Assembly: GCA_030830385.1 (NCBI GenBank)
Contig: JAURNA010000164.1
Span: 1-5,756, forward strand
Direction: 5' to 3'
Length of the DNA: 5,756 bases
Source: Crocinitomicaceae bacterium
GTDB lineage: Bacteria > Bacteroidota > Bacteroidia > Flavobacteriales_D > Crocinitomicaceae
Below the pieces are notes generated by a model. It did no database searches and was not told the origin of the DNA. It saw nothing but the letters and a program-made list of their open reading frames with translations. Positions 1 to 5,547 of this stretch are shown here, piece after piece. The first letter of the stretch is position 1; each line of letters starts with the position of its first letter. The position numbers were made by a program, and so were the translations under genes.

Positions 1-669
1 CAACCCAGTTGGAACTGCAATAATGGCATAGCCCGTAAGCATCATCAGAACAGAAATCATCTTTCCGATTTCGGTAGTTGGGGTTACGTCTCCATAACCA
101 ACCGTTGTTACCGTCACTACTGCCCAGTATATACTCGATGGTATGCTCTCAAATCCTTTGTGCCCTTCTTCGACAACATACATGAGTGTCCCGGTTAGTA
201 TCATCATCATGACCACAAAGAACAGGAAGACCATGATTCGGTAGTAAGATGCCTTGAGTGCCTGATACAACGCCTGAGATTCAGAGGTGAATCGACTCAG
301 CTTGAGAATTCGGAATATACGCAACAGGCGAAGTGCGCGAACCACGCGAAGCGAAGCGTAGGCTGGTAGAAAATAACCGATAAAGGTGGGTAGAATGGAT
401 AGCAGATCTATGATTCCCCAGGTGCTGATCATGTAACGAATGGGACGCGGGGAAATCCAGATGCGAAGCAGGTATTCAATTGTAAAAATGATCGTAAATC
501 CCCACTCAATATATGCCAGCTCTCTCCCGAGTCCTTCTCGCCACGAAGGAATACTTTCGAAGAAAATAACGAGTACAGATAGCAGGATCAACACCAGCAA
601 GGCAAGGTCAAAATTGCGCCCCGCACGCGTCGTGGTACCAAAAATTACATCGTGGAGTTTTTTTCGCAT
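1..669 (-). CDS. Voltage-gated potassium channel (ion transporter family), 3' end beyond window
   Basis: This is the first 223 residues of a six-helix inner-membrane K+ channel of the Ion_trans family. Probable S1 is at residues 20-37 and S2 at 55-72 (acidic E65). S3 is at 84-100 (D88). S4 spans 107-126, with basic residues at every third position (R108, R111, R114, R117, R120, K123, R126), a complete voltage sensor. S5 lies at about 145-165. The pore loop carries the selectivity filter TTVGYGD at 188-194, which shows K+ selectivity. S6 starts at about 203 and is cut at the window edge, after AVPTGL. Related bacterial channels are usually about 250-290 residues, so some tens of residues are missing. 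The ATG at 669 is chosen because the open frame upstream (back to a stop near 820) has no ATG and its translation is not channel-like. A TATCTTTG string at 675-682 resembles a Bacteroidota -7 box, but it lies only 5 bases before the ATG and lacks a good -33 partner. The gene stands alone, 408 bases from its upstream neighbour. The family call is firm; the physiological role is unknown. Confidence 0.93.
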   Translation of the reverse strand, partial: MRKKLHDVIFGTTTRAGRNFDLALLVLILLSVLVIFFESIPSWREGLGRELAYIEWGFTIIFTIEYLLRIWISPRPIRYMISTWGIIDLLSILPTFIGYFLPAYASLRVVRALRLLRIFRILKLSRFTSESQALYQALKASYYRIMVFLFFVVMMMILTGTLMYVVEEGHKGFESIPSSIYWAVVTVTTVGYGDVTPTTEIGKMISVLMMLTGYAIIAVPTGL

Positions 670-826
670 TGTACCAAAGATACGAATGAGAATCAGGAAT
701 GAAGAATTATACGTTGTGAATTGGTCCCCTTCTGAAAAACCCGGTATTTTGAGAACAGACGTACACAAAAGATGAAGATGAACAACACATCCAGCTGCTC
801 TGTGCGTGCGCAATTTTCTCTATTTC

Positions 827-846
827 AACCCGTTTTTCGGGTTTTT
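827..846 (+). terminator. Terminator-like hairpin, plus-strand orientation
   Basis: A perfect 6-bp stem (AACCCG at 827-832, CGGGTT at 838-843) encloses a TTTTT loop and is followed by TTT, giving a five-T run at 842-846. The T tail only follows the hairpin when read on the plus strand; on the minus strand it is followed by GAAAT, which is poor for termination. No plus-strand gene is visible upstream, so it would have to end an unseen RNA or be a chance structure. The stem is short. Confidence 0.3.
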
Positions 847-978
847 ATCGGTTGTGGGCAATGGAGTTTGATTTCTTTCGCTGGCGTCGTCTCACTTCAT
901 CATCAATCCGGATTTTCACAGAAATTCTGATCTGGATTCACGATTTCACCACTATTTGATTTGTGCCGAATGAACGTA

Positions 979-998
979 GATCGTCGATCCTTATAAGG
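979..998. repeat. Two abutting palindromes, possible operator
   Basis: GATCGTCGATC (979-989) is an inverted repeat with 5-base arms around a single central base. It shares its last base with CCTTATAAGG (989-998), a perfect 10-base palindrome. Dyad-symmetric sites of this size are typical of dimeric repressor binding sites, but no regulator gene lies nearby and the spacing to the K+ channel start (about 310 bases) is long. They could also be coincidental. Confidence 0.3.
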
Positions 999-1077
999 TC
1001 CATTCCCTGCCTTTTTTCAAGGGATGACTCAATAAGGAGAAATTACTTCTGTTCGATTTACTTCACTGCAAGAGCCT

Positions 1078-2124
1078 CTAGTAGCAGAGGTAGGCATTGT
1101 ACCATCCTGAGGAAGATTCCTGATCGTCCTTCAAATCAGGCACTTCAAGATCGGCTACCTTTTCGAACACCGGATTGCCGGCATCTGACAACCTCCAAAG
1201 AGAATGTACGCCTGTATATCGCTGATTTTTCCAGCTAATCTGTCCACGCGGGCCTTCAACTCCAGTCCCTTTTATGGATTCGAGAATGTTATCTGGGTCC
1301 ATATCCCGTAGCAGCAAGCCAACTTCTCTCCCAAGTAAGGCAAATGCCGAATTCGGTCTTTCACCGAGTCCTGCGAAATCTGGCGGAATCCAGGTAGAGA
1401 CCGTTAGCAATTCAGATACTTTATCTCCCACAACATCAATATACGATTCATTCAGTTGTAACGGAGACGCAATGAGTGGGCGATCCACTTTTCTTTTAAA
1501 CCTTTTCCAATATTCGAGATTTTCCCAGGCATACAGTCCATTATACACCTCACAGAATACGTCTGATTCACCCGCCTCATTGTAAAACGCATTGTGAAAA
1601 TCAGGTTCGTCTTCCCTTGGGGTGTTTGGGGGAATATAATGCGCTGAGAATTCTCCTCCGAAATGATACAATGAGTACTCGAGAGCTCGTAAGAAACCAT
1701 ATCCTGCGTCGTTAAAGCTTGAGGAATACCCCAGTTTCTTCCATCTTCGATCCGCACAAAGATTGCCAATTGCAGACATTGCATCTACCATTCCGTAAGA
1801 AAGCTCGAATACATAGTCGTTTCGCACCGCATTGGACGCTTTGGCCCCCAGCGTTGTAACCAATAAAGGGACCTGCAACGCCTCGGCTTTTTCGTACAAA
1901 TGCTCAATTCCATACTCTCCCAGCAGCGCGATCACAACATTTGCTTTTTCCTGAAAAACAAGTTTTTCGTAACCGCTTGCATTTCGTTCAGGATTTTCGG
2001 CAAACCCTATTGATTCAATACAAAAAGTGTACTCACCCGGAACATTTTCATGAATTGCGTCTATGAAAGACTTGCCCATTCCGGGCTCCACTTTCGAGTG
2101 CGGGAGAAGGATTCCGATTTTCAT
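1078..2124 (-). CDS. Type-1 periplasmic-binding-protein-like protein without signal peptide
   Basis: This 348-residue protein has the look of the Leu/Ile/Val-binding-protein superfamily (Peripla_BP_6-like). The first strand and helix start at residue 2 (KIGILLPHS, then GKSFIDAIHENV). A second strand-helix-strand unit sits at 61-93 (ANVVIALLGEYGIEHL, then PLLVTTLGA). The segment at 129-157, KKLGYSSSFNDAGYGF onward, is the hinge/second-lobe unit usual for the family. The GPRGQISW motif at 291-298 matches the late C-terminal strand. Secreted members carry an export signal, but here the fold begins at the initiator Met, so a cytoplasmic location is inferred. There are no transmembrane segments and no ABC permease or ATPase genes beside it. 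An acidic linker (about 326-336) leads to a serine- and aromatic-rich tail ending in NAYLCY. The gene lies downstream of the ahcY terminator, so it probably has its own promoter; AATTTTTG in the 2125-2200 gap is only a weak -7 candidate. Fold fairly sure; ligand and role unknown. Confidence 0.8.
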   Translation of the reverse strand: MKIGILLPHSKVEPGMGKSFIDAIHENVPGEYTFCIESIGFAENPERNASGYEKLVFQEKANVVIALLGEYGIEHLYEKAEALQVPLLVTTLGAKASNAVRNDYVFELSYGMVDAMSAIGNLCADRRWKKLGYSSSFNDAGYGFLRALEYSLYHFGGEFSAHYIPPNTPREDEPDFHNAFYNEAGESDVFCEVYNGLYAWENLEYWKRFKRKVDRPLIASPLQLNESYIDVVGDKVSELLTVSTWIPPDFAGLGERPNSAFALLGREVGLLLRDMDPDNILESIKGTGVEGPRGQISWKNQRYTGVHSLWRLSDAGNPVFEKVADLEVPDLKDDQESSSGWYNAYLCY

Positions 2125-2201
2125 TTATCAGGTTCGATTTAAACAGTGACCAACTTACCAAAAATTAATGGCTTATTGGTTCGGCACTTACGAAAATAAA
2201 A

Positions 2202-2230
2202 GAGGCTGTCTCAAAAGTCGAGACAGCCTC
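2202..2230 (-). terminator. Strong intrinsic terminator of ahcY
   Basis: A perfect 11-bp stem (GAGGCTGTCTC at 2202-2212, GAGACAGCCTC at 2220-2230) encloses a 7-base loop. Read on the minus strand it is followed by TTTTATTTT, the expected U-rich tail. It begins 21 bases after the ahcY stop codon and separates ahcY from the downstream binding-protein-like gene. The plus-strand side lacks a T run, so it acts in one direction. Confidence 0.92.
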
Positions 2231-2251
2231 CTGTTGTTTAAAACATGAATT

Positions 2252-3562
2252 CTAGTATCGGTAATGCTCCGGCTTGTACGGACCTTCAATGGTAACACCG
2301 ATGTATTCCGCCTGATCCTGACGAAGCGCTGTCAACTCTACACCGATTTTCGCGAGGTGAAGTGCAGCCACTTTCTCATCAAGATGCTTTGGAAGCATGT
2401 AAACTTCGTTCTTGTAATGATCTGAATTGTTCCACAACTCGATTTGCGCCAATGTCTGGTTCGTGAATGAATTGGACATTACGAATGATGGGTGACCTGT
2501 AGCACATCCGAGGTTTACCAATCGACCTTCAGCCAATACGATGATGTCGTTTCCATTGATCGTATACATATCTACCTGTGGTTTGATTTCCACTTTTGTA
2601 GAACCGTACGTACCGTTCAACCAAGCCATGTCGATTTCGTTGTCAAAGTGACCAATGTTACAAACGATTGTCTTGTCCTTCATCGCTTCGAAGTGATGTC
2701 CCTGAACGATGTCCTTATTCCCCGTAGTTGTCACAACGATGTCTACATTGTTCACTACAGACTCCAGGCGCTTCACTTCGAACCCGTCCATTGCTGCCTG
2801 AAGTGCACAGATTGGGTCAATTTCCGTAACGATTACACGCGCACCTGCTCCACGAAGTGATGCCGCTGATCCTTTCCCTACATCTCCGTATCCACATACC
2901 ACCGCTACTTTACCCGCCATCATCGTATCTGTGGCACGACGAATCGCATCTACGAGTGATTCTTTACATCCGTACTTGTTATCGAACTTCGATTTCGTTA
3001 CCGAATCGTTTACATTGATCGCAGGCATTACGAGTGTTCCGTTTTTCATACGATCATACAAACGGTGAACACCTGTTGTTGTCTCCTCAGACAAACCTTT
3101 GATGTCTTTGCACAGTTCAGGGTAGCGATCGAAAACCATGTTCGTAAGGTCTCCGCCATCGTCCAAAATCATGTTCAATGGCTCCCCGCCTTCGAATGCA
3201 AACAACGTCTGCTCGATGCACCAGTCAAACTCTTCTTCGTTCATTCCTTTCCAGGCAAACACCGGAATTCCGGCTGCTGCGATTGCCGCCGCCGCGTGAT
3301 CCTGTGTTGAAAAAATGTTACACGAAGACCAGGTAACATCTGCTCCGAGTTCTACCAGTGTTTCGATCAACACAGCCGTTTGAATCGTCATGTGAAGACA
3401 CCCGGCGATTCGTGCTCCTTTCAGCGGTTTTGACTCTCCGTATTCCGAGCGAAGTGCCATTAATCCGGGCATTTCTGCCTCCGCTAATTTGATCTCTTTA
3501 CGACCCCAGTCCGCCAGGCTGATGTCTTTAACCTTGTACTGCAATTTTTCTGTTGTACTCAT
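2252..3562 (-). CDS. ahcY: Adenosylhomocysteinase (S-adenosyl-L-homocysteine hydrolase)
   Basis: This cytoplasmic NAD+-dependent enzyme splits S-adenosylhomocysteine reversibly into adenosine and homocysteine, removing the product that inhibits methyltransferases. The 436-residue protein is full length and of the short form; it lacks the roughly 40-residue insertion of plant and many bacterial enzymes. Residues aligned from memory with the human enzyme are all present at a constant +4 offset: H57 (GCLHMT), D135, E160 (SEETTTG), K190, D194 and N195 (KSKFDN), and H305 (NIGHFDNEID). The NAD-binding loop GYGDVGKG is at 224-231, with E247 (TEIDP) placed to bind the ribose. The C-terminus KPEHYRY supplies K430 and Y434, which reach into the NAD site of the neighbouring subunit in the tetramer. 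The ATG at 3562 gives the usual N-terminus and has a weak AAAAGG upstream. It has its own promoter (3596-3625) and terminator (2202-2230), so it appears monocistronic. No room exists in the leader for an SAH riboswitch. Confidence 0.98.
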   Translation of the reverse strand: MSTTEKLQYKVKDISLADWGRKEIKLAEAEMPGLMALRSEYGESKPLKGARIAGCLHMTIQTAVLIETLVELGADVTWSSCNIFSTQDHAAAAIAAAGIPVFAWKGMNEEEFDWCIEQTLFAFEGGEPLNMILDDGGDLTNMVFDRYPELCKDIKGLSEETTTGVHRLYDRMKNGTLVMPAINVNDSVTKSKFDNKYGCKESLVDAIRRATDTMMAGKVAVVCGYGDVGKGSAASLRGAGARVIVTEIDPICALQAAMDGFEVKRLESVVNNVDIVVTTTGNKDIVQGHHFEAMKDKTIVCNIGHFDNEIDMAWLNGTYGSTKVEIKPQVDMYTINGNDIIVLAEGRLVNLGCATGHPSFVMSNSFTNQTLAQIELWNNSDHYKNEVYMLPKHLDEKVAALHLAKIGVELTALRQDQAEYIGVTIEGPYKPEHYRY

Positions 3563-3595
3563 ACCTTTTATCTATCTAATTCTCAATTTGCCACG

Positions 3596-3625
3596 CAAAA
3601 TTACGAAGTTCCTTTCGGATTCAAA
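3596..3625 (-). promoter_or_regulatory. Bacteroidota-type promoter of ahcY
   Basis: Read on the minus strand, TTTG (3622-3625) and TAATTTTG (3596-3603) are separated by 18 bases. This matches the Bacteroidota primary-sigma consensus TTTG-N19-TAnnTTTG with a spacer one base short. The predicted transcript start is within the next several bases, giving a leader of about 25-30 bases before the ATG at 3562. The -33 element lies just past the hemH stop codon, so ahcY can be transcribed independently of the hemH operon. Confidence 0.75.
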
Positions 3626-3651
3626 AGAAACAGAGATGGATTGACCCTGTT
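3622..3651 (-). terminator. Weak candidate terminator after hemH
   Basis: On the minus strand a 7-bp stem with one G-T wobble (AACAGGG at 3651-3645, CTCTGTT at 3635-3629) surrounds a 9-base loop and is followed by TCTTTTG. It overlaps the hemH stop codon, and its tail overlaps the ahcY -33 element. The tail is interrupted and the stem modest, so read-through from hemH into ahcY is possible. Confidence 0.3.
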
Positions 3652-4690
3652 ACAATCGCTTTCGAACCAATTCTTCGAGGCAATCTACAAACCGATCGTG
3701 GTCGTTTGAACTTGGGACCAACTGTACTTTTTCACCGCCCTTCTCTTCAAAAAGCTCCTGGTACTCATCTCCGATTTCAATTATTGTTTCCAGGCAATCA
3801 GCAACGAACGCAGGACTCAGCACCAACAGTTTTTTCGCACCTTTTTCGGCTTGTTGTTCCACGACTTTATCTGCGAATGGCGTGAGCCACTTCTTATCGA
3901 GACGAGATTGGAAGCAGACCGTATAGTCCTTCTCAGAAATGCCTAACTTCTGCGCGATTAGTCGTGTGGTTGCGTAGCAAGTAGCCTTGTAACAGAACTT
4001 ATTTTGATCATTTACCTCCGATTCGCAGGGTTGATCTGAGCATAAATCCGAATCTTCGTACACTTTGTCCACATGACGATCCGGAAGGCCGTGATACGAG
4101 AACAGTACATGATCGTATTCGCTCAGGTTGAATTTTGCCGCCCGATCCACCACCGAGTCAATGTAGCCTTCTGAATCCCAAAATTGATTCACCAGGGAAA
4201 CGTGTGGAACCACCCACCATTTTCGGATGATTCGCATGGCCAGATCCAGTGCTGAACCAGTCGTAGCGCTTGCATATTGCGGAAACAACGGAACAATGAT
4301 CAAGTGATCGTAATTTTCTTTCCGGATGGATTCCAGCACATCGTACATCGATGGATTTTGGTAACGCATGGCCCAGTGAACGGTGACGTTTTCATCGAAG
4401 CGTTGCTGGAGTTTATTCCTGAGGTTTTCCGTGTGTGTAACGAGAGGGGAAACGCCGTTTCCGTGTTCCCAAAGTTCCTTGTACACCTTTGCTGATTTCG
4501 GAGCTCTGAAGGGAACGATGATTCCATTGACAAGCAATTTCCGGCCCAACCAGGGCAAGTCAATCACACGCGGGTCATTGAGGAATTCAGAAAGGTAACG
4601 ACGAACATCTGATGTAGACGGGCTATCCGGTGTTCCCAATTGAATGAGGACAACTCCCGTTTTCGGTGCTGGGCGTTCTTGTTTACTCAT
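3650..4690 (-). CDS. hemH: Ferrochelatase with internal four-cysteine segment
   Basis: Ferrochelatase inserts Fe2+ into a porphyrin (protoporphyrin IX in the classical pathway), the metal-insertion step of heme synthesis, in the cytoplasm or at the inner membrane face. Using the ATG at 4690 the protein has 346 residues, normal for the family. Visible landmarks are the N-terminal GVVLIQLGTPDSP, the FPQYASATTGS segment, the signature LFSYHGLP with the metal-site His at residue 200, the CFQSRLD segment, and the conserved Glu at 301 in CLETI. Just after the signature four cysteines (217, 222, 233, 238; C-X4-C-X10-C-X4-C) suggest an internal [2Fe-2S] cluster. The ATG at 4690 overlaps the upstream stop codon as ATGA and gives the typical short N-terminus. 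An in-frame ATG at 4714 would add eight residues inside the upstream gene and is less likely. It is the last gene of a coupled run with the binding-protein-like gene and an ABC exporter. Confidence 0.96.
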   Translation of the reverse strand: MSKQERPAPKTGVVLIQLGTPDSPSTSDVRRYLSEFLNDPRVIDLPWLGRKLLVNGIIVPFRAPKSAKVYKELWEHGNGVSPLVTHTENLRNKLQQRFDENVTVHWAMRYQNPSMYDVLESIRKENYDHLIIVPLFPQYASATTGSALDLAMRIIRKWWVVPHVSLVNQFWDSEGYIDSVVDRAAKFNLSEYDHVLFSYHGLPDRHVDKVYEDSDLCSDQPCESEVNDQNKFCYKATCYATTRLIAQKLGISEKDYTVCFQSRLDKKWLTPFADKVVEQQAEKGAKKLLVLSPAFVADCLETIIEIGDEYQELFEEKGGEKVQLVPSSNDHDRFVDCLEELVRKRL

Positions 4691-5547
4691 GAACGAATCA
4701 ATTTTGATCGCCAATCGGCGGATTCATCTTCGTTGATCAAATTTAGTTTGCGAAGGTACGAAACTGTTTTTTCCAACGCCAGAGGATACTCAATTCCCTG
4801 ATAATTCCAGTTGGTTTCGTTCAACCAATTTTCCACGTGGCTGCGCCGCAGGTTGTAACGCCAGCTTATAATGTCGATTGCGTCTTCGTTTTGCTTCAAT
4901 TCGTACGCTTTGCGATTGATCACATCGCACATGGTTCGGATCGCCTCAGGGTGCTCTTTCAACGCTGCGTTTCTAACGGCGATCACAAAACACGGCCACG
5001 GCGTCACCACTTCTCCCACATATCGGCATTTTCCTTGCTCCACGTAGGGGTGGGTTGTGTATTTTTCCCAAAGGAAACCCTGAGCCTCGTTGTTCTCAAG
5101 TGCCCAAAGTCCACCGTAAACATCTCCAACAACGTTGAAAGACAATTCATCGGAATCCCATCCTTCCTGGCTTGCTTTGACGTGCGCCATCAAATGAGAA
5201 CCTGATCCTTCACGTGAGATCGCAAAGGTTTTTCCTTCGAGCTGATCTACCGAATCAATGTCTGAGTGCGTTGGTACGTGAATTCCCCAATGCAGGGGAG
5301 TTGTAACATAAAATTGAATAATCGTAGCATCAAGTCCTTTTAAAATAGCCCGGCTGATCCCTTCGGTTAGCAGAACCGCCACATCGAGTGTGCCCGTTTC
5401 CAGACCGCGAATCATCTGTCCGGTTCCACCGCCCATGTCGCTCCAGTGCAATTGAATTCCTTCCGATCGGAATTTTCCTTCTTCAATTGCCATTCGCCAG
5501 GGAAGGTTAAAATGCTCGGGGACGCCCCCTACTTTCAATCTGATCAT
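4687..5547 (-). CDS. Type-2 periplasmic-binding-protein-like (SsuA/NMT1-like) protein without signal peptide
   Basis: This 286-residue protein resembles the substrate-binding family that includes SsuA, ThiY and fungal THI5/NMT1. The N-terminus KVGGVPEHFNLPWRMA followed by an EEGKFRSEGI segment is the usual opening 'ligand site, helix, aging-Gly' pattern of the family. The motif GGGTGQMIRGLETGTLDVAV (39-58) is the family's phosphate/sulfonate-type binding loop and following helix, and SREGSGSHLM (111-120) is the matching loop in the second part. Secreted members have a signal peptide or lipobox; here the fold begins at residue 3, so a cytoplasmic protein is inferred. A cytosolic fungal and bacterial subfamily of this fold is known (Candida Ca3427, recalled, not checked). 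It overlaps the ABC exporter stop and the hemH start by 4 bases each. No cognate importer is visible and the ligand is unknown. The ATG at 5547 is fixed by the overlap and the family N-terminus. Confidence 0.85.
   Translation of the reverse strand: MIRLKVGGVPEHFNLPWRMAIEEGKFRSEGIQLHWSDMGGGTGQMIRGLETGTLDVAVLLTEGISRAILKGLDATIIQFYVTTPLHWGIHVPTHSDIDSVDQLEGKTFAISREGSGSHLMAHVKASQEGWDSDELSFNVVGDVYGGLWALENNEAQGFLWEKYTTHPYVEQGKCRYVGEVVTPWPCFVIAVRNAALKEHPEAIRTMCDVINRKAYELKQNEDAIDIISWRYNLRRSHVENWLNETNWNYQGIEYPLALEKTVSYLRKLNLINEDESADWRSKLIRS

Larger units (their letters stand above)
670..1077. other. 408-base intergenic stretch without a convincing gene
   Basis: No reading frame here gives a recognisable protein. 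The longest plus-strand frame runs into the antisense of the upstream gene, and the minus-strand frames are short (the best ATG frame, starting at 1003, gives 21 residues). The stretch contains a terminator-like hairpin at 827-846 and two touching palindromes at 979-998. A stretch this long between two same-strand genes probably holds the promoter of the K+ channel gene, but no full TTTG-N19-TAnnTTTG match was found. It could also hide a small RNA or a decayed gene. Confidence 0.6.

Noticed and set aside
675..682. TATCTTTG as the -7 box of the K+ channel promoter
   Set aside because: It matches TAnnTTTG, but no TTTG lies about 19 bases upstream and the ATG follows after 5 bases, which would require a leaderless message.
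440..775. Plus-strand open frame of 111 codons at the K+ channel start
   Set aside because: Mostly antisense to the channel's S1-S2 region, with low-complexity basic composition; not supported as a gene.
938..1003. Minus-strand 21-codon ATG frame in the intergenic stretch
   Set aside because: Too short, without a promoter or ribosome site, and without recognisable features; expected by chance.
963..1238. Plus-strand open frame crossing the end of the type-1 binding-like gene
   Set aside because: The translation is rich in Arg and Ser with no domain pattern, and more than half of it is antisense to the binding-like gene.
2492..2860. Plus-strand open frame of 122 codons opposite ahcY
   Set aside because: It lies fully antisense to a well-supported ahcY and its translation has no family resemblance; it is a shadow of the coding bias.
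3563..3649. Possible SAH riboswitch ahead of ahcY
   Set aside because: The predicted leader is only about 30 bases, too short to hold the riboswitch fold, and I see no matching helices.
4837..5205. Plus-strand open frame of 122 codons opposite the SsuA-like gene
   Set aside because: Antisense to a gene with clear family motifs; no recognisable protein and no promoter or ribosome site that would favour it.
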